DNA of 64,000 bases from Rariloculus sp963665575 (GTDB taxonomy: Bacteria > Pseudomonadota > Gammaproteobacteria > Steroidobacterales > Rariloculaceae). Location: assembly GCA_963665575.2 (NCBI GenBank), contig CAXXDW010000004.1, forward strand, positions 124,001 through 188,000. Reading direction: 5' to 3'. A model generated the notes under the pieces. It was not told where the DNA came from, did no database searches, and was given only the letters and a program-made list of their open reading frames with translations. Both the position numbers and the translations under genes were made by a program. Below are positions 1 through 9,509 of this stretch, one piece after another; position 1 is the first letter of the stretch; every line of letters starts with the position of its first letter.

Positions 1-596
1 CTGATGCCGCAGCAAGCCGCCACGGCCTTGAGCACCTTCTTGACGCGGCGGAATCCGCCGACGAGGCGCGTGTCGATGTCAGCGTGCTGTCGGACCATGG
101 CTTCCTCAACCTCAGGCTCGACCCGCAGCGCCGGGAAGCTGTGGACAGCGTCGCGCGCGTGCTCGGCCAACCCTTGCCGCTCGCCGCCAATACCTTCACG
201 AGCGGCGAGCACCGCGTCTATTGGCTCGGTCCGGACGAATGGCTGATCCAGACCGATTCGGAGCGTACCGCCAACCTCGGCAGCGAACTCGGCGAGGCGC
301 TCGCCGGCGTTCATGCTGCGATCAATGATGTCAGCGGCGGACAGGTGGCGCTCGGACTCGGTGGCGAATCCGCCCGCACCGTACTGGTCAAGGGTTGCAC
401 GCTGGACCTGCATCCGCGCGTATTCCGTCCGGGACAATGTGCGCGAACGGGCCTCGCCAAGGCGACAATTCTGCTTGCGTTTACCGACGACGAGCCGGCC
501 TGGACGATCACCGTCGCTCGCAGCCACGCCGATTATCTTTGCCGCTGGCTCGCGCGTGCCGCCGGGCCGCACGGCGTTCGATTCTCGATGCCATAA
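1..596 (+). CDS. soxG: sarcosine oxidase gamma subunit, 5'-truncated
   Basis: The frame is open from the left edge (first whole codon at base 3) to a TAA at 594-596, so the true start lies outside the window; an internal GTG at 84 is an alternative. The visible ~197 residues match the gamma subunit of heterotetrameric sarcosine oxidase (GcvT-like fold), with the features YWLGPDEWLI, an INDVSGG segment and a C-terminal YLCRWLARA. In that family the complex oxidatively demethylates sarcosine to glycine and formaldehyde, with folate. The other subunits (soxBDA) would be expected to the left. The dioxygenase, GlxA-type regulator and EtfBA to the right fit methylated-glycine catabolism. Confidence 0.85.
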   Translation, partial: DAAASRHGLEHLLDAAESADEARVDVSVLSDHGFLNLRLDPQRREAVDSVARVLGQPLPLAANTFTSGEHRVYWLGPDEWLIQTDSERTANLGSELGEALAGVHAAINDVSGGQVALGLGGESARTVLVKGCTLDLHPRVFRPGQCARTGLAKATILLAFTDDEPAWTITVARSHADYLCRWLARAAGPHGVRFSMP

Positions 597-690
597 CCGG
601 CGTTCGTACCCGGAAGCCTGCTCCGCAGGAATGCGAGGCTGCAACAAATTCTTGCACGATGATTTCAACGCACGCACCATACACAGCGCA

Positions 691-1767
691 ATGAGTACCG
701 CATCGAATCTCGCCGCCGACCCGACCGCTTCCCTGCCGGGGGTCATCGAGCCACGCTGGTGGACGGGCACACCGGCGCTGCCGCCGGCGTCGTTCACGGT
801 CGACTGCAGCGAGTTCGCCATGGACGAGGCGGACCTCGATCCGGGCAGCGCGCTGGCCCGGCGCATGAACCGCACCTTCGAGGAGATCGGCCTGGTCTAC
901 CTGGTCAATACGCGTCTGACCGACCTGCAGGCGATGCGGCGGTTCGCGAAGCTCATCATCGACGGGGAAATGCCGTACGAGGGCGGCGCCAACCCGCGCG
1001 ACCTGTTGGAGCCCAACGTTTACGAGGTGGGAGCGCCGCTCGATGCCTGGCTGCACTACCACCACGAGATGGCCTATGTCGGGCACAGCACCCGTATGCT
1101 GGGGTTCCTGTGCCACCGTGCGGTCCCGGGGCGCGGATTTACGTTCGTATCCGACAACCTCCAGGCCACGGACGCCATCCTTGAAACCGAGCTTGGGCGC
1201 AAGCTCAGGAAGCACGGGATCTGCTACCACCGCGATCTCACGGACCGTGATGCCTACGCTGGAACACCCCAGATCGGCGTTTACAACCACTGGCAGAAGT
1301 CCATGCTGACCGACGACCCGGACGAAGCCGAGGCCGAAGCCCGTTGCAAGGGGCTGGAGGTCGAATGGGGTCCCAACCGCCTGCTCAAGACGCGCTATTA
1401 CATTTCGGCTTTCGAGTACTTCGCGCAACTGGACAGAAACGTGCTCTACAGCAGCATCGCCGACGACGGCATGTGGTTTGACGCCTGGCCGAAGGTCATG
1501 CACCTTCCCTACGAGCAGCGCCCGCTCAAATTGACATTCGGCGACGGCAGCGAGTTGTCCCGGGAGGAAAAACAGAAGTTCGTCGACATCTACGACGACT
1601 TCGGGATCCCCATCGACTGGCGCGTCGGCGACATCGCGGTCGTGTGCAACTACCGCTTCGCCCACGGCCGCCCGAGCATCCGCCTGGGCAACGGCGAGGC
1701 GCGGGAACTCGGAGTGCTGATCGGCGAGGCCTACGAGCGCGTCGGAGATCTGCCCGGCAAGTGGTAG
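691..1767 (+). CDS. TauD/TfdA-family Fe(II)/2-oxoglutarate dioxygenase
   Basis: The 358-residue protein has a SyrP/TauD-type core: an HHEMAY segment gives the H-x-E iron pair (first H of the HH), and the C-terminal NYRFAHGR segment supplies the distal histidine and the 2-oxoglutarate arginine region. The frame is open further upstream to 313, but that overlaps soxG out of frame, so ATG 691 is chosen. The expected reaction is oxidative hydroxylation or demethylation with decarboxylation of 2-oxoglutarate. Between soxG and a GbdR-like regulator, a quaternary-amine or N-methyl substrate is plausible. The substrate cannot be read from sequence. Confidence 0.8.
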   Translation: MSTASNLAADPTASLPGVIEPRWWTGTPALPPASFTVDCSEFAMDEADLDPGSALARRMNRTFEEIGLVYLVNTRLTDLQAMRRFAKLIIDGEMPYEGGANPRDLLEPNVYEVGAPLDAWLHYHHEMAYVGHSTRMLGFLCHRAVPGRGFTFVSDNLQATDAILETELGRKLRKHGICYHRDLTDRDAYAGTPQIGVYNHWQKSMLTDDPDEAEAEARCKGLEVEWGPNRLLKTRYYISAFEYFAQLDRNVLYSSIADDGMWFDAWPKVMHLPYEQRPLKLTFGDGSELSREEKQKFVDIYDDFGIPIDWRVGDIAVVCNYRFAHGRPSIRLGNGEARELGVLIGEAYERVGDLPGKW

Positions 1768-1862
1768 TCGTGTACCGGGGGCCAACCTGCCCGCAACATT
1801 GAGTCAGGGCGATTCTCGCCGCATACTTCTGGCATAAATCTCTGCAGGACATCGAGTGCGCG

Positions 1863-2837
1863 ATGGCAAGAGCCGAACCGCGAGAGTTTCCGACCCGTTT
1901 CGGCTTCCTGCTGCTCGACGATTTCACACTCATGTCCATGTCGTCGGCGATCGAAACGCTGCGCATGTCGAACCGCGTCGCTGGTTCCCGGATCTATAGC
2001 TGGCGGATGATCTCCGCGGACGGCGGCGCTGTCACCGCAAGCGACGGCCTCATGATCAATGCGGACTTCGGTATCGACGACGAAATCGAGCCGCGAACCG
2101 TGGACGCGATCGCGGTGTGCGGCGGCGAAGGCGTCGAGCGGTTTGCCTCCGATCCGGTGCTGCGCTGGCTGCGCGCATGCAGTGGGCGCGGGTTCGCTCT
2201 CGGCTCGACCTGCACCGGGAGCTACGTTCTGGCCAAGGCCGGGCTGCTGGACGGCTACCGCTGCAGCATCCACTGGGAGAATTTCGGCGCCCTGACGCTG
2301 GAATTCCCGAAGGTCGCCGTCAGCCGGAGCATCTACACCATCGATCGCGACCGCTTCACGAGCTCCGGCGGCACGGCGCCGATGGACATGATGCTGTACT
2401 TCGTGCGCAGACATCTCGGCCCGCAGATCAGCGCCGACGTCGCAGATCAGTTCGTCCATGAGCGCATCCGCGACCCGAAGGACCGGCAACACGTGCCGTT
2501 GCGCCATGTCGTCGGCGGACAGTCCACAAAGCTCGTGGCTGCCGTGGAACTGATGGAAAGCAATATCCGCGAGCCCTTCAGTCAGGTTGAACTGGCAACC
2601 TACGTCGGCTTGTCGCGCCGCCAGCTTCAGCGCCTGTTCCGCAAGTACCTGCTGTGCTCGCCGTCGCAGTACTACCTGCAATTGCGCCTGGAACGGGCAC
2701 GCCAGTTGCTCTTTCAGACCGACTTCAGCATCGTCGAGATCGCTGCCCAGACCGGATTCGTCTCAAGCTCGCACTTCAGCACGACCTACAAGGAACAGTA
2801 CGGCAACACGCCGAGCACCGAACGTGCGTCCCGGTGA
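1863..2837 (+). CDS. GlxA-family AraC-type transcriptional regulator (GbdR-like)
   Basis: The protein has 324 residues. Residues ~10-200 form a DJ-1/PfpI-like (GATase1-like) sensor domain with a GSTCTGSYVLAKAGLLDG nucleophile-elbow region. Residues ~225-320 form the double helix-turn-helix of AraC regulators (LATYVGLSRRQLQRLFRK and IVEIAAQTGFVSSSHFS). This architecture is that of GbdR/ArgR/CdhR, which activate glycine betaine, dimethylglycine or carnitine catabolism. The gene lies between the dioxygenase (96-bp gap) and etfBA (113-bp gap) in the same direction and probably controls them. The assignment to GbdR rather than CdhR is inference from context. Confidence 0.85.
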   Translation: MARAEPREFPTRFGFLLLDDFTLMSMSSAIETLRMSNRVAGSRIYSWRMISADGGAVTASDGLMINADFGIDDEIEPRTVDAIAVCGGEGVERFASDPVLRWLRACSGRGFALGSTCTGSYVLAKAGLLDGYRCSIHWENFGALTLEFPKVAVSRSIYTIDRDRFTSSGGTAPMDMMLYFVRRHLGPQISADVADQFVHERIRDPKDRQHVPLRHVVGGQSTKLVAAVELMESNIREPFSQVELATYVGLSRRQLQRLFRKYLLCSPSQYYLQLRLERARQLLFQTDFSIVEIAAQTGFVSSSHFSTTYKEQYGNTPSTERASR

Positions 2838-2950
2838 CGCGTACCGCCCGGCGAAAACCAGGCGACGCAGGTTCTTTCAAAGGCGACACAGGCGCTTGAA
2901 TGCGGCCGAACGAGGCGGATATTCTCCAATCGTCGGTACAGGAATCTCCA

Positions 2951-3709
2951 ATGACGGTCGTCGATACGATTCTGGTTCCCCTCAAGCGCGTCGTCGACGC
3001 GAACGTGCGTGTGCGCGTGAAACCCGACGGCTCCGGGATGGCGCTTGACGGCGTCAAGATGAGCATCAACCCCTTCGACGAGATTGCCCTCGAGGAAGCG
3101 TTGCGCATCAGGGAACGGGGCGAGACCGGTGAAGTCGTCGTTGCATCCGTCGGCGCCCAGGTGTGCACCCAGCAACTGCGCGCCGGCCTCGCCATGGGCG
3201 CGGACAGGGCCATCCTCGTGGAGACCGACCAGGAGCTCGAACCCCTGACCGTCGCGCGGACCCTGATGGCCCTCGTCGAGCGGGAAAACTCCCAACTCGT
3301 GATCCTGGGCAAGCAGGCCATTGACGGCGACAACAACCAGACCGGGCAGATGCTGGCCGCGATCTGGGGGCGCCCGCAAGCATGTTTTACCTCGCATCTG
3401 CGGTTCAGCGACGGCGTTGCGACCGCAATGCGAGAAGTGGACGCGGGACTTGAGGTCATTGAAGTGGACCTGCCGGCCGTGGTCACCACCGACCTGCGGC
3501 TCAACGAACCGCGTTACACGAAGCTCCCGGACATCCTTAAGGCCAAGAAAAAACCGCTCCAGACACTGTCGTTGGCCGACTTGAACGTTGAACCGGAAGT
3601 CCAGTTCCGTGTGCTCGGGATCGAACCTCCACCCCTGCGCCCAAGCGGCGTAAAGGTGAGCGACGTGGCGGAGCTGGTGCAGGCGCTCAGGCAGAAGGGC
3701 GTAGCGTGA
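2951..3709 (+). CDS. etfB: electron transfer flavoprotein, beta subunit
   Basis: The 252-residue protein has normal ETF-beta length. It carries the ETF-beta signature LPAVVTTDLRLNEPRYTKLP followed by DILKAKKKPL, and an N-terminal MTVVDTILVPLKRVVDANVRV strand. With EtfA it accepts electrons from flavoprotein dehydrogenases and passes them to ETF:ubiquinone oxidoreductase. The frame is open upstream to 2900, but ATG 2951 matches the family N-terminus. It overlaps etfA by one base (TGATG). Next to sarcosine/betaine genes it is probably the dedicated acceptor for a dimethylglycine or sarcosine dehydrogenase rather than the housekeeping ETF. Confidence 0.93.
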   Translation: MTVVDTILVPLKRVVDANVRVRVKPDGSGMALDGVKMSINPFDEIALEEALRIRERGETGEVVVASVGAQVCTQQLRAGLAMGADRAILVETDQELEPLTVARTLMALVERENSQLVILGKQAIDGDNNQTGQMLAAIWGRPQACFTSHLRFSDGVATAMREVDAGLEVIEVDLPAVVTTDLRLNEPRYTKLPDILKAKKKPLQTLSLADLNVEPEVQFRVLGIEPPPLRPSGVKVSDVAELVQALRQKGVA

Positions 3710-4674
3710 TGGCCCGGGTATTGATCGTCGCCGAACACGACGGGCAGGCGCTCAACGCCAGTACGGCGAAGTGCGTAACCTGCGCCGCAAGCTTCGCACC
3801 GTCGGCCATCGACATCGCGGTGTTCGCACGCGACGGGGGCGCCGTCGCAGCGCAGGCTGCGGCGCTCGAGGGCGCCACGGGCGTCATCCGGGTCGATCAT
3901 CCGGCGAACGAAAACGCGCTCGCGGCCGTGGCCGCGCCCCAGATCGCCGAACTTGCCGCCGGCTACACCCACGTTTTCGGACCTTCGACAACCTTCGGCA
4001 AGGACCTCATGCCGCGCGTGGCGGCGCTGCTCGGCGTCGGCCAGCTCAGCGATATCATGAACGCGGAAAGCGCGTGGCGGTTCAAGCGCCCGTTCTACGC
4101 GGGCAACGCGATTCTCACGGTGGAAGCGCCCGAGGACCGGCCGGTGGTCGCAACCGTCAGAACTGCGTCGTACCAGGCGGCCGAAGACTCGGGCAACGCT
4201 CCGATCAGCCAACGCACCATCGAGACCGAAATTCCGACCCACACGCGCTACGTCGAGCTTCAGAGCGACTCCGGCGGCGGCAGGCCGGACCTGCAAACGG
4301 CAAGCCGGGTCGTCTCCGGCGGGCGCGGTGTCGGCAGCAGCGAAAACTTCGAGATCATCGAACAGCTCGCCGATGCGCTCGGCGCGGCAGTCGGCGCATC
4401 GCGCGCCGCGGTGGATGCAGGCTACGCGGGCAACGATCTGCAGGTCGGCCAGACCGGCAAGATCATCGCGCCTGACCTCTACATCGCCGTCGGCATCTCC
4501 GGAGCCATCCAGCACCTGACCGGAATCAAGGACGCCGGCGTCATCGTGGCCATCAACAAGGACGCCGAAGCGCCGCTGTTCGAAGTCGCCGACATCGGCC
4601 TGGTCGCAGACCTGTTTACGGCCGTACCGGAACTCGCCGAGGCTCTGGGGGAGCAAGCGCGCAACGGTTCATGA
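3709..4674 (+). CDS. etfA: electron transfer flavoprotein, alpha subunit
   Basis: ETF-alpha of 321 residues. The C-terminal FAD domain shows VSGGRGVGSSENF, GQTGKIIAPDLYIAVGISGAIQHL and INKDAEAPLFEVADIGLVADLF, all classical ETF-alpha landmarks. The ATG at 3709 shares its A with the etfB stop, indicating translational coupling; a GTG one codon upstream (3706) is less likely. It forms the alpha/beta heterodimer with the preceding gene. No further gene follows in this direction for ~480 bp, so etfBA probably ends the transcription unit. Confidence 0.93.
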   Translation: MARVLIVAEHDGQALNASTAKCVTCAASFAPSAIDIAVFARDGGAVAAQAAALEGATGVIRVDHPANENALAAVAAPQIAELAAGYTHVFGPSTTFGKDLMPRVAALLGVGQLSDIMNAESAWRFKRPFYAGNAILTVEAPEDRPVVATVRTASYQAAEDSGNAPISQRTIETEIPTHTRYVELQSDSGGGRPDLQTASRVVSGGRGVGSSENFEIIEQLADALGAAVGASRAAVDAGYAGNDLQVGQTGKIIAPDLYIAVGISGAIQHLTGIKDAGVIVAINKDAEAPLFEVADIGLVADLFTAVPELAEALGEQARNGS

Positions 4675-4960
4675 GCGGCGGTCTGCCGGGATCGCCATGA
4701 TTCCCTCCGGCCGGTGAACCATCGCGATCGAGGCGTCGCCTTCCGCGGCCGGGAAAGTCCGCGCCGCCAGGAGATATCCGAAAAACTCCGGATGTAGCGA
4801 AGTGCGTTCGGCATTTGCCGTAGCCTTCCTCAGCGGATTCCGCGCCGAGGACCTTGAACAGTTCGTCGATTCGCGCGCGCTCGTTCGGACTGTTGCGACT
4901 GACGGGTGTCGCGGCGCGAAGGTAGCGGACGCCGGACCAACGGATAAGTCCAGTGGGCAT
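4669..4960 (-). pseudogene. possible C-terminal remnant of a VAO/PCMH-type flavoprotein
   Basis: The minus frame beginning near 4960 encodes ARIDELFKVLGAESAEEGYG followed by KCRTHFA. This resembles the late C-terminal segment of vanillyl-alcohol-oxidase-family flavoproteins, compare the EAGRLGYGEYRAPTPF stretch of the intact copy at 42-43.7 kb. After that the similarity stops, and a second frame continues with a segment containing EGIMAIPADRRS before a stop. No complete gene is present on either strand. I read it as a decayed fragment; the match is short and chance cannot be excluded. Confidence 0.3.
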
Positions 4961-5159
4961 TGTGTCGTCGGTTCACTCTGCCTGGAATAGCCGGATACGC
5001 GTATCTGTTGTGTCAAAGTTACATAATGGATCGACGTATGTTCCTTAGTGTTAAAGCTATAGCGAGCCCTTCACGCAGATTGTGTTGGAAACTTGCGCAA
5101 TCGTTTTCCATTGTTATGATGAATGTCTGAAGATGTTACGTAACAAGAAGGAGAACAAA
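4675..5159. other. 485-bp gene-poor gap between etfA and the TonB receptor gene
   Basis: Apart from the possible flavoprotein remnant on the minus strand, I see no intact gene. The right third (about 5000-5140) is distinctly more AT-rich than its surroundings and probably carries the promoter of the receptor gene. I could not pick a convincing -35/-10 pair or regulator site. Confidence 0.5.
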
Positions 5160-7700
5160 ATGACGCATCATTTCCTGGGAGTACCTTCACCACTCGCGGT
5201 TGCAATCTCGGCAGCGATCGCCTCCATATCACTAGGCTCGGGCTCTGCGCTCGGGCAGGTTCGTGAACTCGAAGAAATCGTGGTGACAACCGAGCGTCGC
5301 CAGGCGACCGAAGCCACGACTGCCATTTCAATGGAAGTGCTGACCGACGAGTTTATCGCCACGAACCAGATCAAGGACATCATTGACCTGCAGAATGCCG
5401 TCCCGGCTCTGCAATTCTTCCAGAACGGCTCCTACGTCCAGGCAAATATACGAGGTGTCGGCAATCCGTCGACGGGCGGGCCGAGTGAACAGGTCGGCGT
5501 GCCGGTGTTCTTCGACGGAGGCACACAAGGCGAGGAGATGGCGCTCACGAGCGGCTTTTTCGACATCGGCGACGTCCAGGTCCTGAGAGGTCCACAGGCA
5601 ACATTTGTCGGGCAATCTGCCGTCGGAGGAGCGATTCTCATCAACTCGGCGCGCCCTGATTTTGACGGTCTGAGCGGTTTCGCGGAAGCAACTGTCGGCA
5701 CCTATGGTCAGCGCAGGATCACGGGGGCGGTCAACCTGCCCATCGGGGAGAACCTTGCGGCACGCGTCGCATACCTTGGCGAGAACCGCGACAGCTTCTA
5801 TACGAACGTCGGTGGCCGGGCGAGCACCGGCGGCGAGCAATACGTTCCGGGCGATCAGGAAGACGACAATTTGCGAATCGGAATCCTGTGGGAACCGAAC
5901 GACCGGTTCAGTCTCTATGCCAAGCTCGAGCGTACGGAGTTTCACGGTTACGGCGTACCGGATCAGCCGAATCGCTACCCATATACCGGTTACCGGGACC
6001 ATGATTGCGATCCGTTGACACCATCGATTGGTGTGCTGACCTACGACCAGAACGCCCCGGGGCCGGTTCCGGGAACCGGTACTCTTGCGGATCACGACTG
6101 CAATCCTGCGACCCCCGGCGTATACGTTGGCGGCACGCCGGGTCCGGGCGGCGAAATCTATGATCCTCTGGATCCCTGGGTGATCGACAATCGCACTCCG
6201 GAAAGTCGAATCCAGACGAACAATCGGGTGACTCTGGAATTGAACTACACAGCCGGGAGCGGAATCACCTTCAGATCCCTAACGAACGCGATCCAGATGG
6301 ACAGGCTACAGGTCGAATCCGGCAATAGCGCCGTCTTTCAGTCGCCTACCGGCTTTCAATTGGGCCCGGGCATGCTTACCTGGTCGCAGGAATTCAACCT
6401 GATTTCACCCGAAGGGCAGCAACTCGAGTGGCTCGTCGGCGCATATACGAGCGACCGCCATACCGAGCTTCACTTGAACATCCCGCTCGGCAATCCGAAT
6501 TGCGGCTGGGAATATGATGGTTCGTGGAATCCCTGCCCTCGCTGGGGCGACCCGGGCACGGCTCGAGGCGGCAGCTTCTACTGGACCTCCGATGACGATG
6601 TCGTTCACAAGGCGATATACGGACAGATCAATTACGAAATCAGCGATACGCTGGAACTTTTGATCGAGGGACGCTTCAATCAGGACGACAACGTGCAAAC
6701 ACGCGCACCATTCGTCTTCACTTCCGCGACACAGCCCGGCGGTCCGTTCACTGTCCCCTGCCCCGGCCAGATACCCGGATCGTTCTTTTATTGTCCCGAT
6801 CCGACGCCGAACTTCGCCAACCCGCAACCCCTGCTGCTGTGGGACGACAGCCAGACCACCTACAAGGTCGGTCTGAATTGGGAGCCCTGGGATGGGCACT
6901 TCTTCTACGGGTTCTTTGCGCAGGGTTACAAGTCCGGTCAATCGACGACGTCGACCGCTGATCCGATCCGGGCCGAGGTTGTCGATGACCTTGAGTTCGG
7001 TTGGAAGGGTACGCTCGCCGATGGCCGACTCTATGCAGAGCTTGGTGTCTACTCGATGGACTACACCGACATGCAGATTTCCAGCTATGTGACGGACGCG
7101 ACGTCATCGGGCCAGAGTGTGCGCAATGTCGGTGACTCGACGATCGAGGGTATCGAAGGCTCGATCCGTTGGGTGGTCGGTGGATTTGGTCTTCAAGCCA
7201 GCTTTGGGTACACGCAATCCGAAATCGGTGAAATAACGACGGTCGATCAACGGGCACTGCCGTTTACACTTCCGTTTGGTCAGCCGGCCCCCGGCGACAT
7301 TTCCAAGGGCTGCATCGGAACATTGCCACAGTGCTTCGACTACACGCCGTATTTCATCACTCTGACGGGAGCCGAAAATCTCTTCTCGCCGAAGCTCACG
7401 TATCTGATCAACGTCGACTACGCGTTCCAGCTCAGCAACGGCGCGACACTGACCCCGAGGCTATCGTTGAATCACTCGGACTCCGCCTACGAGAGCGTTC
7501 TGCAGCAGCCGACCGATCGGTACTACACCACGGACGAACGTGATGTCCTGAACTTTTCGCTTACTTACGAAAGGGATGACTGGACGGTGCAATTCTTCGG
7601 CACGAACGTTTCCGACGAACTCTATCTCGAAGGTGCCGGCAATTCGGTGCTATACGGCGACCCGGAGGTCTGGGGAATTCGGGCAAGAATGGACTTCTAG
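5160..7700 (+). CDS. TonB-dependent outer-membrane receptor
   Basis: The 846-residue protein starts at ATG 5160 behind a clear AAGGAG (5148-5153, 6-nt spacing); the open frame upstream to 5082 is ignored. Residues 1-~33 are a signal peptide. The mature N-terminus LEEIVVTTERR is a TonB-box-like opening, followed by a plug domain (IIDLQNAVPALQF, NIRGVGNPSTGG, VQVLRGPQATFVG) and a 22-strand barrel ending in aromatic RARMDF. The layout is that of Caulobacter/sphingomonad-type receptors that import sugars, aromatics or other small molecules. The adjacent sucrose/fructan locus is convergent, so a link to sugar uptake is only a guess. Confidence 0.92.
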   Translation: MTHHFLGVPSPLAVAISAAIASISLGSGSALGQVRELEEIVVTTERRQATEATTAISMEVLTDEFIATNQIKDIIDLQNAVPALQFFQNGSYVQANIRGVGNPSTGGPSEQVGVPVFFDGGTQGEEMALTSGFFDIGDVQVLRGPQATFVGQSAVGGAILINSARPDFDGLSGFAEATVGTYGQRRITGAVNLPIGENLAARVAYLGENRDSFYTNVGGRASTGGEQYVPGDQEDDNLRIGILWEPNDRFSLYAKLERTEFHGYGVPDQPNRYPYTGYRDHDCDPLTPSIGVLTYDQNAPGPVPGTGTLADHDCNPATPGVYVGGTPGPGGEIYDPLDPWVIDNRTPESRIQTNNRVTLELNYTAGSGITFRSLTNAIQMDRLQVESGNSAVFQSPTGFQLGPGMLTWSQEFNLISPEGQQLEWLVGAYTSDRHTELHLNIPLGNPNCGWEYDGSWNPCPRWGDPGTARGGSFYWTSDDDVVHKAIYGQINYEISDTLELLIEGRFNQDDNVQTRAPFVFTSATQPGGPFTVPCPGQIPGSFFYCPDPTPNFANPQPLLLWDDSQTTYKVGLNWEPWDGHFFYGFFAQGYKSGQSTTSTADPIRAEVVDDLEFGWKGTLADGRLYAELGVYSMDYTDMQISSYVTDATSSGQSVRNVGDSTIEGIEGSIRWVVGGFGLQASFGYTQSEIGEITTVDQRALPFTLPFGQPAPGDISKGCIGTLPQCFDYTPYFITLTGAENLFSPKLTYLINVDYAFQLSNGATLTPRLSLNHSDSAYESVLQQPTDRYYTTDERDVLNFSLTYERDDWTVQFFGTNVSDELYLEGAGNSVLYGDPEVWGIRARMDF

Positions 7701-7802
7701 CCCGCATGGTGAACGCCGAATATCGGAAGCGGCCCATGGGCATAGCCTTGGGGCACTATCGCACCGCGCCGATGCCGCTGCGATCGACCGAGAAGGCCGC
7801 AA

Positions 7803-9428
7803 CTACCAGATGCTGCCAAGCTCGTGGAAATCGCCCGAGACGATGAGCACCTCCCCTTCTTGCGCGTAGAAACCGATCGAGTCGAACGGCGACGAGGGGA
7901 AAAATGTGTCGGTCAGGACCGTCGCACCGCCGTCGGCGAAAAGCTCGATCGACGCGACATCGATCACGAGGCGCATCTCGAGCAGCGCCGAGTCCGCCTG
8001 CCGCGGCGCCTCATGCACGCGGCCGGCGAAGGCGTCGGAGAAACTGGCGTCGCCGGCTTCGCTGCGGTCGCTGACGAACACGCGCTGTTCGACGTCATAG
8101 CCGATGCGATAGCGCTCGCCCGCGGCGTTCGCAAGCACCACCCCGAATTCGCTGGCGTTCGTGCGTGCCAGATCGAATGCGAGTTCCACATCCACCTGGG
8201 ACGGGGAAAACGGAAAACTCCGGCTCACATCGACCTCGTTTTCGACCACCTGATCCGTGATCGAAACCGATCGCCGCCTGAGTGAACGGAACTCCTCGAC
8301 GGGCTCGGTCAACAGGCGATAGCCGGCCGCCGTGTCGACGAGCCGAAGGGTTCGAGGCACGGTCATCGCGCTGCGCCACGGCGCCGTCGGCACGGCCTGA
8401 CCGTAATCCCAGTTGTTCATCCAGCCGATGAAGATGCGCCGCCCGTCGTTCTCGGGAATGTCGGACCAGGTGACGCCGGCGTAGTTGTCCCGCCCCCAAT
8501 CCAGCCAGACGGCCGGTTCCAACTCGAGAGTCGCTGAGAAACGCGGGTCGAGCGTGAAGCGGGTCCCGTCAAAGTCGCCGACGAAGTATTGCGTACCCGA
8601 TCCACCCTGAGGACCGCCTGGATTCAAATTCTGGATCAGCACCCACTTCGTCTCGCCGCTGCCTTCGACCGGCAGCGGGAACAGGTCCGGACACTCCCAG
8701 GTGCCGCCGTGCGCACCGATACCCTGGCCGAAGCTGCTCAGATAGTCCCAGGCCTTCAGGTCCGGCGAACTCCACAACTCGACGCGATCGAACACCGACA
8801 CGGCCATGATCCAGCGACCGGTCGGCTCGTGCCAGAACACGTTCGGGTCGCGGAAATCGCCCCCGCGCGCGGAGTTCGGCAACACGGGATTGCCCTCGTA
8901 CTTCGTCCATGTGCGACCGCGATCGTTGCTGTACGCGATGCCCTGCGATTCGTGATCGTTCGTCCCCTCGGCACGCCGAACGGGATCGTGATAGGTGAAA
9001 ATTGCGACGAGCGCAGGCGAATCACCCTCCCCGAAGCCGCTCGTGTTGTCCCGGTCGACGACCGCACTGCCGGAGAAGATGTAACCGAGTTCGTCCGGAT
9101 ACAGCGCGATCGGCAGATGCTCCCAGTGAACGAGATCGGCGCTGACCGCATGCCCCCAGTGCATCGGTCCCCAAACGCGGTCTTCGGGATAGTGCTGATA
9201 GAACAGGTGGTACTCGCCGTCGTGATACACGAGGCCGTTCGGGTCGTTCATCCACATCGTCGGCGGACTGAAGTGGAATTGCGGGCGGTGCGGTTCGCTG
9301 AACGTAGCTGAGAATTCTCCGTCAGGCCGGGCGGCCGCCGGCTGACTGGCTGCAGGTTCCGCGACCACGGCACCCAGCGCGACGGTTGCGAGAATCATTG
9401 AAATACGGTCTGAAGGTCGCCTGGCCAT
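7803..9428 (-). CDS. secreted glycoside hydrolase family 32 (levanase/invertase-type)
   Basis: GH32 enzyme of 541 residues with a signal peptide (about residues 1-30) and all three catalytic blocks: WMNDPNG at 59-65 (nucleophile D62), the RDP motif at 193-195 and WECPDLF around 244-250 (acid/base E245). A C-terminal beta-sandwich follows, ending near FDSIGFYAQEGEV. It should cleave beta-fructosidic bonds of sucrose, levan or inulin outside the cytoplasm. The frame stays open upstream through the neighbouring genes, but the family N-terminus fixes the start at 9428. It is divergent (81 bp) from an MFS sugar porter, with a fructokinase beyond. Confidence 0.93.
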   Translation of the reverse strand: MARRPSDRISMILATVALGAVVAEPAASQPAAARPDGEFSATFSEPHRPQFHFSPPTMWMNDPNGLVYHDGEYHLFYQHYPEDRVWGPMHWGHAVSADLVHWEHLPIALYPDELGYIFSGSAVVDRDNTSGFGEGDSPALVAIFTYHDPVRRAEGTNDHESQGIAYSNDRGRTWTKYEGNPVLPNSARGGDFRDPNVFWHEPTGRWIMAVSVFDRVELWSSPDLKAWDYLSSFGQGIGAHGGTWECPDLFPLPVEGSGETKWVLIQNLNPGGPQGGSGTQYFVGDFDGTRFTLDPRFSATLELEPAVWLDWGRDNYAGVTWSDIPENDGRRIFIGWMNNWDYGQAVPTAPWRSAMTVPRTLRLVDTAAGYRLLTEPVEEFRSLRRRSVSITDQVVENEVDVSRSFPFSPSQVDVELAFDLARTNASEFGVVLANAAGERYRIGYDVEQRVFVSDRSEAGDASFSDAFAGRVHEAPRQADSALLEMRLVIDVASIELFADGGATVLTDTFFPSSPFDSIGFYAQEGEVLIVSGDFHELGSIW

Positions 9429-9509
9429 CGGTCTCGGTTGTTGCGTTTGCTGCCGCCAGTCTAGACTGGCGCCGCCGCAAAACAAGCCCGCGGCGCTACA
9501 AGGACCAAC

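Noticed and set aside
508..1785. Long minus-strand open frame opposite the TauD-like gene
   Set aside because: It is an antisense shadow in high-GC DNA: the plus strand carries the complete dioxygenase motifs, while the minus translation has no recognisable domain.
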